From positions 62,001-126,000 of the forward strand of contig WMBV01000008.1 in assembly GCA_017745595.1 (NCBI GenBank): DNA of 64,000 bases. Direction: 5' to 3'. Source of the DNA: Bordetella petrii (GTDB taxonomy: Bacteria > Pseudomonadota > Gammaproteobacteria > Burkholderiales > Burkholderiaceae_B). Both the position numbers and the translations under genes were made by a program. Every line of letters begins with the position of its first letter. Position 1 is the first letter of the stretch. Positions 55,159 to 63,816 of the stretch are shown piece by piece. Below the pieces are notes generated by a model. The model had not been told where the DNA came from. It saw only the letters and a list, made by a program, of their open reading frames with translations, and did no database searches.

Positions 55159-57183
55159 TCAGGCGGCCGGCAGGGCCTTTTCTGCTTTCAACTGGGCCAG
55201 TTGCCGCACGAACACCGGAATGCAGAGCGCCAGGCCGAACAATCCGCTGAGCAGGCCGGGCATGATGGTCAGCAGGGCCCCGGCCGTGCACAGCCAGCGT
55301 TCCCAGCTTTTCATGCTGACCAGCAGGTAGCGCGAAAAGGCCGCCGACAACAGCACCAGGCCGATCATGCAGCCTGCCAGGGTGGTGAAGAAGGCATACC
55401 AGGTGAAGCCCTGCACCGAGATCAGCAGCGATGGCGAGAACACGAACACGAAGGGCACGATCAGCTTGGTGATGCCCAGCCGGAACGCGGTGTTGCCGGT
55501 CTTGAAGGGGTCGCTGCCCGCCATGCCCGCGGCCGCATACGCGGCCAGCGCCACGGGGGGCGTGATGTCGGCCAGGATGCCGAAATAAAACACGAAGAAG
55601 TGCGCGGCGATCGGCTGCACGCCCAGCTGCACCAGCGTGGGCGCGGCCACGGCCACCATGATCAGGTAGTTGGCGGTGGTGGGAATGCCGCAACCCATCA
55701 GGATGCACACGATGCCCGTCATGACGAGCGCGGCGATCAGTGTCAGGGACTGCGCGTTGGCGATGAAGTCGGGAATGATGGTGCCCACGCCGCCGGCGAT
55801 GGCCTGCGCCGCGCTGATCACGATGTACGACACCTTGAAACCCACGCCGGTCAGGGTGACCACGCCGATCACCAGGCCCACCGTGCCGGCCGCCGCGCCG
55901 ACCGCCAGCGCGTATTTGGCCCCGGTTTCGAACGAGTCGTACAGGTCGCGCCATTTCATGCGCTGGTACGGGTTGAGCAGGCCGACCACGATGCAGCCGG
56001 TGATGCCCGCGAAGGCCGCCAGGTACGGCGTGCGGCCGCTGGCCAGCACGGCGATCAGCGCCACCAGCGGCAGCAGCGTGGGCCAGCGCCGCTTGAACGA
56101 GTCGCGCAGGTTGGGCATTTCGTCGGCGCGCAGGCCGCGCAGCCCTTCGCGCTTGGCCTCGAAATGCACCTGCATGAACATGCCGAAGAAATACAGGAAG
56201 GCCGGGAAGATGCCGGCCACGATGATCTGCTGGTACGGGATGTCGAGGAATTCGATCATCAGGAAGGCGGCCGCGCCCATGATGGGCGGCGTGATCTGCC
56301 CGCCGGTACTGGAGGCGGCTTCGACGCCCGCCGCGAAATGGCGCGGGTAGCCGATGCGGATCATGGCGGGGATGGTCAGCGAGCCCACCGTGACCGCGTT
56401 GGCCACCGAGGACCCCGACAGCATGCCGAACATGGCGGAACCGAACACCGAGACCTTGGCCGGGCCGCCCGCGTAGCGGCCGGCCACCGTCGAGGCCACG
56501 TCCAGGAACAGCTGCCCCAGCCCGATGCGGCTGGCCAGCACGCCGAACAGCACGAAGTGGAACACGTAGGTGGCCACCACGCCGACCGCCACGCCGTAGA
56601 TGCCCTGGCTGGTCAGGTACATGTGGTTGACGATCTGCGACCAGCTGTTGCCGGCATGCTTGAGCAGGCCCGGGAAGACGGGGCCGAAGGCGGCATACGC
56701 CAGGAACACCAGCGCGATGATGGGCAGCGGCCAGCCCATGGCGCGCCGAGTGCCTTCGAGCAGGCCGACGATGAGTATCGTGCCCATGAACACGTCGAGC
56801 GGCAGCGGATTGCCGACGCGGAAGGCGAGGTCTTCGAAGATGTAGGGGATATACAGCACGCTGAAGGCCAGCGCGATGGCGATGATCCAGTCGTACAGCG
56901 GCACGCCGCCCGGCGTCAGGAACGTGGAGCGCGGCTCGCGCTGGTAATGGGCCTTGCTGAAGCCGAACACCAGGAAGATCAGGCTGAGCACGAAAGCCAG
57001 GTGCACGCCGCGGTGCGTGGCCTCGCGCAGCAGGCCGAAGCCCGCGGTGTAGTAGTGGAACAGCGATAGCGACACCAGCAGGATCGAGACGATCCAGGTG
57101 GCGGTCTTGGCCAAGGGGCGGAAGCGGATTTCTGAATCGAATTTTTCCGCCAGTTTCTGGGTTTTCTCGTGATCGATTTCCAT
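55159..57183 (-). CDS. TRAP transporter fused permease (4TM-12TM, TAXI type)
   Basis: A 674-residue fused small and large TRAP permease with an N-terminal four-helix unit (to about residue 200) and a 12-helix unit with GSAMFGMLSGSSVANAVTVGSLTIPAMIRIGY and GVEAASSTGGQITPPIMGAAAF, typical of the TAXI-TRAP group. It uses an ion gradient to import an organic acid delivered by the TAXI receptor encoded 229 nt upstream. A structured repeat lies in the spacer between the two genes. Confidence 0.95.
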   Translation of the reverse strand: MEIDHEKTQKLAEKFDSEIRFRPLAKTATWIVSILLVSLSLFHYYTAGFGLLREATHRGVHLAFVLSLIFLVFGFSKAHYQREPRSTFLTPGGVPLYDWIIAIALAFSVLYIPYIFEDLAFRVGNPLPLDVFMGTILIVGLLEGTRRAMGWPLPIIALVFLAYAAFGPVFPGLLKHAGNSWSQIVNHMYLTSQGIYGVAVGVVATYVFHFVLFGVLASRIGLGQLFLDVASTVAGRYAGGPAKVSVFGSAMFGMLSGSSVANAVTVGSLTIPAMIRIGYPRHFAAGVEAASSTGGQITPPIMGAAAFLMIEFLDIPYQQIIVAGIFPAFLYFFGMFMQVHFEAKREGLRGLRADEMPNLRDSFKRRWPTLLPLVALIAVLASGRTPYLAAFAGITGCIVVGLLNPYQRMKWRDLYDSFETGAKYALAVGAAAGTVGLVIGVVTLTGVGFKVSYIVISAAQAIAGGVGTIIPDFIANAQSLTLIAALVMTGIVCILMGCGIPTTANYLIMVAVAAPTLVQLGVQPIAAHFFVFYFGILADITPPVALAAYAAAGMAGSDPFKTGNTAFRLGITKLIVPFVFVFSPSLLISVQGFTWYAFFTTLAGCMIGLVLLSAAFSRYLLVSMKSWERWLCTAGALLTIMPGLLSGLFGLALCIPVFVRQLAQLKAEKALPAA

Positions 57184-57323
57184 TGCTGGCCTTATCGGAA
57201 ATGCAGTGCGCCGGGCGGTGCCCGGCGCGTCGTGCGCCTGCGGCGCGTGGTTCGTGTCATTTGTTCATGTCGCGCCGCATTGAAACGTCCCCCACATGTA
57301 ACGGCTACCCAAAATGAAACGAA

Positions 57324-57412
57324 TGCCGCTCAAGCGGGGACGCCGCGGATCCGGCTTTGCCGGTCCGCCAGCGTCGCCCCCTGGGGGGAGCGCGCAGCGC
57401 TTCGGGGGGGGG
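57324..57412 (-). repeat. G/C-rich structured intergenic repeat with three hairpins
   Basis: Three hairpins are visible: CCGCT-CA-AGCGG (57325-57336), GGATCCGGC-TTT-GCCGGTCC (57347-57366) and CCCCC-T-GGGGG (57377-57387), followed by GCGCGCAGCGCTTCGGGG. It begins directly after the TAXI stop codon, between TAXI and the TRAP permease. Its CCCCGAAGCGCTGCGCGC end (minus strand) recurs at 41283, so it is a dispersed element. The rest of the 57184-57412 gap contains nothing I can assign. Confidence 0.65.
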
Positions 57413-58372
57413 TTACAACAGCCCGGCTTCTTTATAGAACTTCTCGGCGCCCGGGTGGAACGGGATGCCGGCGCCCTTGACGGCGTTTTCTTTGGTGATC
57501 AGCTTGCCCTTGGCGTGGCCGTTGTCCAGCACCTTGCGGGTGGCGTCGCTGTACATCGCCTTGGTGATGTCATAGACCGTCTGTTCCGACAGCTTGGTGG
57601 ACGTGACCATTTGCGCGTTCACCGAGATGGTCTTTACTTCGCCGATGCCCTGGTACATGCCGGCGGCAATGGTGTCGGGCGTGAAGAACTGCTGCTGGCT
57701 GCGCAGTTTGTCGATCTCGGGGCCGACGATGGGCACCAGTTCGATGCCCGCGCCGCTGGAAGCCAGTTCGGCGATGGCGCCGGCCGGCGCGCCGCCCACG
57801 AAGAAGAAGGCATCCAGGCCGCCGTCTTTGAGCTTGTCGCCGGCCTGGTTGGGCTTCAGGTATTCGGCGTCGATGTCTTTGTCGGTCATGCCGAAGGCGC
57901 CCAGGATCAGGCGCACGTCGACCAGCGTGCCCGAGCCGGGTTCGTCCATGGACACGCGCTTGCCACGCAGGTCGGCCACCGACTTGATGCCCGCGCCCTT
58001 GCGCGCCACCAGGTGGATGCTTTCGGGATACAGGGTGGCGATCAGGCGCAGGTTTTCGGCCTTGGGCTTGCCGTCGAAGGTGCCGGTGCCGGTGTAGGCC
58101 CAGTACGCCACGTCGGATTGCGTGAAGCCGGCTTCGAGCGAGCCGCCCAGGATGCCGTTGATGTTGGCCACCGAGCCGTTCGAGGCCACGGCGGTGGCGA
58201 TGAGCTTGCCGGGCTGCGAAATGGCGTTGGCGATCATGCCGCCCACGGGGTAGTACGTGCCGGCGGTGCCGCCGGTGCCGATGCGGAAGAACTGCTGCGC
58301 GTGGGCCGGGCCGACCGCGCCGGCAACCGCCAGTGCCACGGTCAGGGTCTTGATCCAGTTTTTGAATGACAT
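57413..58372 (-). CDS. TAXI-family TRAP transporter solute-binding receptor
   Basis: A 319-residue TAXI protein with signal peptide (FKNWIKTLTVALAVAGAVG, cleavage at AHA-QQ near residue 25), FFRIGTGGTAGTYYPVGGMIANAIS, and GFTQSDVAYWAYTGTG. TAXI receptors bind glutamate-like or other organic acids for TRAP permeases. It is the first gene of the pair with the fused permease and is divergent from the D-threonine aldolase gene, so a D-amino acid or aldolase product may be the ligand; that is inference. Confidence 0.95.
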   Translation of the reverse strand: MSFKNWIKTLTVALAVAGAVGPAHAQQFFRIGTGGTAGTYYPVGGMIANAISQPGKLIATAVASNGSVANINGILGGSLEAGFTQSDVAYWAYTGTGTFDGKPKAENLRLIATLYPESIHLVARKGAGIKSVADLRGKRVSMDEPGSGTLVDVRLILGAFGMTDKDIDAEYLKPNQAGDKLKDGGLDAFFFVGGAPAGAIAELASSGAGIELVPIVGPEIDKLRSQQQFFTPDTIAAGMYQGIGEVKTISVNAQMVTSTKLSEQTVYDITKAMYSDATRKVLDNGHAKGKLITKENAVKGAGIPFHPGAEKFYKEAGLL

Positions 58373-58531
58373 GAAGCTTCTCCAATGAGGGCGTAATTCG
58401 ATCCCTGCGGGATTTTGTCATGCGTGGCCCCGCCGGGATGCCTAGGGTTTGCCTGGGGATACACTACGGTTTTCCCGGCCGGCGCCAATTTGGGCACCGC
58501 GCATGTTCGTACGAAAAGGAAGCGCACATCC

Positions 58532-59671
58532 ATGGCCGCCATTCCCGCTGCATCGATTCCGGCACTGCCGCCCGCGGCCGTGCCGGGTGATCCGCTGGCG
58601 CGGGTCGATACGCCCAGCCTGGTACTGGACCTGGACGCCTTCGAATCGAACCTGCGCGCCATGCAGGCCTGGGCCGACCGCCATGGCGTCAACCTGCGGC
58701 CGCACGCCAAGGCCCACAAATGCCCCGAAGTTTCCCGGCGCCAATTGGCCCTGGGCGCGCGCGGCATCTGCTGCCAGAAGGTCAGCGAGGCGCTGCCTTT
58801 CGTGGCGGCGGGCATCGACGACGTGCACATCAGCAACGAAGTCGTCGGGCCGGCCAAGCTGGCGCTGCTGGCGCAACTGGCCCGCGTGGCGCGCGTCAGC
58901 GTGTGCGTGGACGACGCCGGCAACCTGGCCGACATCGCGGCGGCCATGGCGCAGGCGCAGGCGCGGGTCGAAATCCTGGTCGAACTGAATGTGGGCCAGG
59001 GGCGTTGCGGTGTGCCGGACGCGGCCGCCGCGCTGGCCCTGGCGCGCCAGGCGCAAACCCTGCCCGGCGTGGTGTTCGGCGGCTTGCAGGCCTATCACGG
59101 CTCGGTACAGCACGTGCGCGGCCATGCCGAACGCGCCGCGGTGGCGGCCCGCGCGGCGCAGGTGGCGGCCGACTGCGCGGGCCAGTTGCGCGCGGCCGGT
59201 ATCCGCTGCGACCGCATCACCGGCGCCGGCACGGGCAGCGCCGAATTCGACGCGGCCTCGGGGGTGTATACCGAGTTGCAGGCGGGTTCGTACGCGTTCA
59301 TGGACGGCGATTACGGCGCCAACGATTGGTCCGGTCCGTTGGCTTTCCGCCACAGCTTGTATCTGCTGGCCACGGTCATGAGCATGCCCGCCCCCGGGCG
59401 CGCGGTGGTCGACGCCGGCCTGAAGTCCACCACCGTCGAAAGCGGGCTGCCGCAAGTGGCGGGCCGCGACGGACTGCGCTATGCGGCCGCCAGCGACGAG
59501 CACGGCGTGCTGGAAACGGCCGCCGATGCGGGCTTGCGGCTGGGCGAAACATTGCTGCTGATTCCCGCGCACGTCGACCCGACCTTCAATCTGCACGACA
59601 GCCTGGTGGCCTACCGCGACGGCGTGGTCGAAGGCGTGTGGGACATCGCCGCCCGCGGCCTGAGCCGATGA
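58532..59671 (+). CDS. D-threonine aldolase (fold type III PLP enzyme)
   Basis: The start at 58532 (AAGGA upstream) gives 379 residues. The PLP lysine is Lys60 in RPHAKAH, and the metal site is His347-Val-Asp349 in AHVDPT, the same residues and numbering I recall for the Alcaligenes xylosoxidans enzyme. The reaction is D-threonine or other beta-hydroxy-D-amino acid to glycine plus aldehyde. It is divergent from the TAXI-TRAP transporter and followed by an argD-like aminotransferase. The closest paralogue in the window is at 30007-31128. A longer upstream frame is not family-like. Confidence 0.9.
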   Translation: MAAIPAASIPALPPAAVPGDPLARVDTPSLVLDLDAFESNLRAMQAWADRHGVNLRPHAKAHKCPEVSRRQLALGARGICCQKVSEALPFVAAGIDDVHISNEVVGPAKLALLAQLARVARVSVCVDDAGNLADIAAAMAQAQARVEILVELNVGQGRCGVPDAAAALALARQAQTLPGVVFGGLQAYHGSVQHVRGHAERAAVAARAAQVAADCAGQLRAAGIRCDRITGAGTGSAEFDAASGVYTELQAGSYAFMDGDYGANDWSGPLAFRHSLYLLATVMSMPAPGRAVVDAGLKSTTVESGLPQVAGRDGLRYAAASDEHGVLETAADAGLRLGETLLLIPAHVDPTFNLHDSLVAYRDGVVEGVWDIAARGLSR

Positions 59672-59771
59672 CCCGGCCGGCGGGGGCGCACCGCCCCGCC
59701 GGCGGCACCCATACGGTGCTAAATTCTTTGTTTTCCACCCCCTCTCGTTTTCCCATTCCGTAGGAACCGCC

Positions 59772-60965
59772 ATGGAATTCAGCCAGTTCAACGTCAACGC
59801 CCTCATGGAGATCACCTCCCGCCCGGACCTGGTGTTCGTGCGAGGCCAGGGCTCGTGGCTGGAGGACCATGCCGGCAAGCGATATCTCGATTTCGTGCAG
59901 GGCTGGGCCGTGAACACGCTGGGCCATTGCGCGCCCGAAATGAAGCGTGCCCTGCTCGAACAGGCCGACAAGCTGATGAACCCGTCGCCGGCGTTCTACA
60001 ACGAGCCGTCCATCGAGCTGGCGCTGCGCCTGACCGGCGCGTCGTGTTTCGACCGCGTGTTCTTCGCCAACAGCGGCGCCGAAGCCAACGAGGGCGCCAT
60101 CAAGCTGGCGCGCAAGTGGGGCCGCGTGAAGCGCAACGGCGCCTACAAGATCATCACCATGAACCACGGCTTTCACGGCCGTACCCTGGCCACCATGTCG
60201 GCCTCGGGCAAGCCGGGCTGGGACACGATGTACGCCCCGCAAGTCGAAGGGTTTCCCAAGGCCGAGCTCAACGACCTGGATTCGGTGCGCGCGCTGATCG
60301 ACGGCCAGACCGTGGCCATCATGCTCGAGCCCGTGCAGGGCGAATCCGGCGTGATCCCGGCCACGCCGGAATTCATGAAGGGCCTGCGCCAACTGGCCGA
60401 CGAGCACCAGCTGCTGCTGATCGTCGACGAAGTGCAAACCGGCATGGGCCGCACCGGCTCGCTGTTCGCCTACCAGCAGTTCGACGTGGTGCCCGACATC
60501 ATGACGCTGGCCAAGGGCATCGGCGGCGGCGTGCCGCTGGCCGCGCTGCTGGCGCGCCAGGACGTCTGCGTGTTCGCGCATGGCGACCAGGGCGGCACGT
60601 ATAACGGCAACCCGCTCATGGCGGCCGTGGGCGTGGCGGTGTTCGACACCCTGATGGCGCCCGGCTTCATGGACACCGTGCGCGCCCGCGCGCAGCAGCT
60701 GTCCGAAGGCCTGCTGGCCCTGTCGGCCAAGTGGGGCATGGGCGGCGAACGCGGCATGGGCCTGCTGCGCGCGCTGATCCTCGACCGCGAAGACGGCCCG
60801 GCCATCGTCGAGGCCGCGCGCAAGCTGACCCCGCAGGGCCTGCTGCTGAACGCCCCGCGCGGCAACCTGCTGCGCTTCATGCCGGCGCTGAACGTCAGCG
60901 CGGAAGAAATCACGCAGATGCTGGCGCAGCTCGACGGCGTGATCGCGGCGCTGCGCAAGAGCTAG
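59772..60965 (+). CDS. argD: Acetylornithine/class III aminotransferase
   Basis: A 397-residue PLP-dependent aminotransferase with FFANSGAEANEGAIKLARKW, the LLIVDEVQTGMGRTG segment and PLP Lys248 in TLAKGIGGGVPLAALLA. It fits acetylornithine aminotransferase in length and motifs and would act in arginine synthesis; other omega-aminotransferases of the family are possible. It lies 100 nt after the D-threonine aldolase gene. Its 3' end faces a palindrome pair. Confidence 0.9.
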   Translation: MEFSQFNVNALMEITSRPDLVFVRGQGSWLEDHAGKRYLDFVQGWAVNTLGHCAPEMKRALLEQADKLMNPSPAFYNEPSIELALRLTGASCFDRVFFANSGAEANEGAIKLARKWGRVKRNGAYKIITMNHGFHGRTLATMSASGKPGWDTMYAPQVEGFPKAELNDLDSVRALIDGQTVAIMLEPVQGESGVIPATPEFMKGLRQLADEHQLLLIVDEVQTGMGRTGSLFAYQQFDVVPDIMTLAKGIGGGVPLAALLARQDVCVFAHGDQGGTYNGNPLMAAVGVAVFDTLMAPGFMDTVRARAQQLSEGLLALSAKWGMGGERGMGLLRALILDREDGPAIVEAARKLTPQGLLLNAPRGNLLRFMPALNVSAEEITQMLAQLDGVIAALRKS

Positions 60966-60990
60966 GCGCGGGTCGTCGCGGGTTCGGGCA

Positions 60991-61019
60991 GGTGGCTGAC
61001 TCCGAAGGTGTCAGACACC
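60991..61019 (-). repeat. GGTGGCTGAC palindromic repeat (reverse), one arm mutated
   Basis: The left arm reads GGTGGCTGAC against right arm GTCAGACACC, one uncompensated change. It pairs with the copy 29 nt away in the convergent gap between argD and the acyl-CoA synthetase. Confidence 0.88.
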
Positions 61020-61048
61020 TAAGTGTGGCTAAGCTTTCTCAATAGAAC

Positions 61049-61076
61049 GGTGTCTGCACCTTCGGAGTCAGACACC
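61049..61076 (+). repeat. GGTGTCTG palindromic repeat (forward), one base deleted
   Basis: GGTGTCTG-CACCTTCGGA-GTCAGACACC lacks one A of the left arm compared with 37198-37226. It is otherwise the same short-centre variant. Confidence 0.88.
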
Positions 61077-61104
61077 TGCCCCACACCTGCTCCATTGCAT
61101 CCAT

Positions 61105-62751
61105 TCAGGCTTCTGCATCGTCGCCGGCCTCCAGGGCGGCGGCCTGTTGGCGCAGGATGAATTTCTGGATCTTGCCGGTGGCGGTCTTGGGTAGCGGGCC
61201 GAACACCACCGTGCGCGGCACCTTGAAGCGCGCCAGGTGGGCGCGGCAGTGGTCCAGTATCGCGTCGGCGGTGCAGTGCGCGCCGTCTTTCAGGGTGACG
61301 AACGCGCATGGCGTTTCGCCCCAGGTGGGGTCGGGCCGTGCCACCACCGCGGCTTCCAGGACGTCGGGGTGCCGGTACAGCACGCCTTCCACTTCCACGG
61401 TGGAAATGTTTTCGCCGCCCGAAATGACGATGTCCTTGGCGCGGTCTTTGATCTCGATGTAGCCATCGGGGTGCACCACGCCCAGGTCGCCGGAATGGAA
61501 CCAGCCCCCGGCAAACGCCTCGGCGGTGGCGGCCGGGTTGTGCAAATAGCCCTTCATGAGCGTATTGCCGCGCAGCACGACCTCGCCCAGGGTGGCGCCG
61601 TCGGCCGGCACCGGCCGCAACTGGCCGTCGACCACCTGTACGTGTTCGACGTTGAGCTTGCGCACGCCGATGCGGGCCTTCAGCGCGGCGCGCTGGTCCA
61701 GCGGCAGGTCGTCCCATTCGTCGTGCCAGGCGCAGCTGATCGACGGCCCGTAGGTTTCGGTCAGGCCGTACAGGTGCGTGACGCCCACGCCCAGTTGTTC
61801 CATGGCCTCGATGACCGCGGCCGGGGGCGCCGCGCCGCCGGTCAGCGCCTGCACGCGGTGGGCGGCGCGATGCCGCAGTTCGGCGGGCGCGTTGATCAGC
61901 ATGTTCAACACGACCGGCGCCGCGCAGAAGTAGCCGACGCGATGGCGCCGGATGGCCGCGAAGATCGCCGCCGGCTCGACCCGCCGCAGGCAGACGCTGG
62001 TGCCCGCCAGCGCGGCCAGGGTCCAGGGAAAGCACCAGCCGTTGCAGTGGAACATCGGCAGCGTCCACAAATACACGGCGTGCGGCGGCATGCCGCAGGC
62101 CAGCACGTTGCCGGTGGCGTTCAGGTAGGCGCCGCGATGATGGTAGACCACGCCCTTGGGATTGCCGGTGGTGCCCGAGGTGTAGTTCAGGCAGATGCTC
62201 TGCCATTCGTCGGCGGGCCATTCCCAGTCCGCGCCGGGCGGCTGCGCGGCCAGCCAGGCCTCGTATTCGGCATCGCCCAGGTCGCCGTGGTCGCCGTCGA
62301 ATTCGCTGTCTTCGATGCGCACCGTGCGCGGGGGCGCCGCCAGCCGGCCCAGCACCTCGCGCACCAGCGCGGCGTACTCGCTGTCGTACAGCAGGACGGC
62401 CGCGCGGCCGTGTTCCAGAATGAAAGCCAGGGCGGCGGCGTCCAGCCGCGTATTCAGCGCATTGAGCACCGCGCCCGCCATGGGCACGCCGAAATGCGCT
62501 TCGTACAGCACGGGCACATTGGGCGCCAGCACCGCCACGACCTCGCCGGGGCGCACGTCCCAGGCGCGCAGGGCGGCGGCCATCTGCTGGCAGCGCTGCC
62601 GGGTGGTCTGCCAGCTTTGACTGCGGTCTCCATGCACCAGCGCCGGCCGTTGCGGATAGACATCGGCCGCCCATTGCAGGAAGCCCAGCGGCGTCAATGC
62701 CACATGGTTGGCGGCATTGCGCGGCAAGTCATGGTCGGATGAGGCAGTCAT
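61105..62751 (-). CDS. Acyl-CoA synthetase (AMP-forming, medium/long-chain type)
   Basis: A 548-residue ANL-family ligase: P-loop YTSGTTGNPKG at about 190-200, GLTETYGP, GGWFHSGDLGVVHPDGYIEIKDRAKDIVISGGENIS, and the C-terminal lysine in LPKTATGKIQKF. It activates a carboxylic acid with ATP and CoA. The sequence type is that of fatty- or methylthio-propionate-like acyl-CoA ligases. It lies 9 nt after the phosphotransferase-like gene and is coupled through it to an acyl-CoA dehydrogenase, so it belongs to a fatty-acid-type catabolic operon. Confidence 0.94.
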   Translation of the reverse strand: MTASSDHDLPRNAANHVALTPLGFLQWAADVYPQRPALVHGDRSQSWQTTRQRCQQMAAALRAWDVRPGEVVAVLAPNVPVLYEAHFGVPMAGAVLNALNTRLDAAALAFILEHGRAAVLLYDSEYAALVREVLGRLAAPPRTVRIEDSEFDGDHGDLGDAEYEAWLAAQPPGADWEWPADEWQSICLNYTSGTTGNPKGVVYHHRGAYLNATGNVLACGMPPHAVYLWTLPMFHCNGWCFPWTLAALAGTSVCLRRVEPAAIFAAIRRHRVGYFCAAPVVLNMLINAPAELRHRAAHRVQALTGGAAPPAAVIEAMEQLGVGVTHLYGLTETYGPSISCAWHDEWDDLPLDQRAALKARIGVRKLNVEHVQVVDGQLRPVPADGATLGEVVLRGNTLMKGYLHNPAATAEAFAGGWFHSGDLGVVHPDGYIEIKDRAKDIVISGGENISTVEVEGVLYRHPDVLEAAVVARPDPTWGETPCAFVTLKDGAHCTADAILDHCRAHLARFKVPRTVVFGPLPKTATGKIQKFILRQQAAALEAGDDAEA

Positions 62752-62760
62752 GGGTGGCTC

Positions 62761-63816
62761 CTAAGACTGGCGGGCGGTTTCGCGGCGGGCGGCCTGCCAG
62801 CCCAGTTCGGCCAGCGGCGCCACGCGCGCGCCCATCTCGCGGGCGTCGGCGGCGGCGGCGTTGCCGGCCCGGGCCCGCGCATAGACGCCCTGCAAGATGG
62901 CGGCGATGCGAAAGAAGCTGTAGGCCAGGTAGAAATCCCAGTTCGCCGGCGCGCGAACGCCGCGGGCGGCGCAATACGCGGCGACGAAACTGTTTTCGTC
63001 GGGAATGCCCAGCGCTTGCAGGTCCAGGCCGGCAATGCCGCGCCACAGGCCGGGCGCGATGCGCCAGCACATGCAGTGATAGGCCAGGTCGGCCAGGGGA
63101 TGGCCCAGGGTGGACAGTTCCCAGTCCAGCAAGGCGATGGCGCGCGGCGCGGCGGCATCGAACACCAGGTTGTCGATGCGGTAGTCGCCGTGCACCAGGC
63201 ACGCCTGCCCGTCGTCGGGGGGCAGATGGCGCGGCAGCCAGTCGATCAGCGCGTCCATGGCGGGTATTGCCGAGGTTGCCGTGTCGCGGTACTGCCGGGT
63301 CCAGCGCGCGACCTGGCGGGCAAAGTAGTCGCCGGCGCGGCCGTAGTCGGCCAGCCCGATCCGGTCGGGCGCCACCGCATGCAGCGCGGCCAGTACCCGG
63401 CCCGTTTCGGCATAGATGGCGGCGCGCTCGGCCGGGTCCAGCCCCGGCAGGGCCGGGTCCATGAAGACGCGGCCGTGCGCGTAGCTCATCAGGTAGAACG
63501 GTGTGCCGATCACGCCGCGGTCGTCGCAATAGTGCAGCATGCGCGGCACCGGCACCGCGGTGCCGGCCAGGGCGGCCATCACCCGGTATTCGCGGTCGAT
63601 CGCATGGGCCGACGGCAGCAGCGCGCCGGGCGGCTGCTTGCGCAGTACCCGGCAGCCGGTGGCGTCTTCCAGCAGGAAGGTGGGGTTGGACTGTCCGCCG
63701 GTCAGCGGGCGTGCCCGCAGGCCGGCCGCCGCGCCCAGGCCATGCGCTTCGAGATAGGCCGCCAGCGCGGGCAGCCAGTCGGGTTGCGGCCGGCAATGGT
63801 GCCCGGGCGCAGTCAT
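62761..63816 (-). CDS. Aminoglycoside-phosphotransferase-fold protein (ACAD10/11 N-domain type)
   Basis: A 351-residue protein with LTGGQSNPTFLLEDATGCRVLRKQPPG (location of the nucleotide loop, about residues 30-57), the catalytic loop LVHGDYRIDNLVF, and ALLDWELSTLGHPLADLAY. Proteins of this type are fused to, or encoded beside, acyl-CoA dehydrogenases (ACAD10/11), where they are thought to phosphorylate hydroxy-acyl groups. Its ATG overlaps the stop of the acyl-CoA dehydrogenase gene in ATGA, in agreement. The longer frame to 63960 overlaps that gene and is unreal. Confidence 0.9.
   Translation of the reverse strand: MTAPGHHCRPQPDWLPALAAYLEAHGLGAAAGLRARPLTGGQSNPTFLLEDATGCRVLRKQPPGALLPSAHAIDREYRVMAALAGTAVPVPRMLHYCDDRGVIGTPFYLMSYAHGRVFMDPALPGLDPAERAAIYAETGRVLAALHAVAPDRIGLADYGRAGDYFARQVARWTRQYRDTATSAIPAMDALIDWLPRHLPPDDGQACLVHGDYRIDNLVFDAAAPRAIALLDWELSTLGHPLADLAYHCMCWRIAPGLWRGIAGLDLQALGIPDENSFVAAYCAARGVRAPANWDFYLAYSFFRIAAILQGVYARARAGNAAAADAREMGARVAPLAELGWQAARRETARQS

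Noticed and set aside
55201-57069. 622-codon open frame opposite the TRAP permease
   Set aside because: Antisense shadow of a clear permease.
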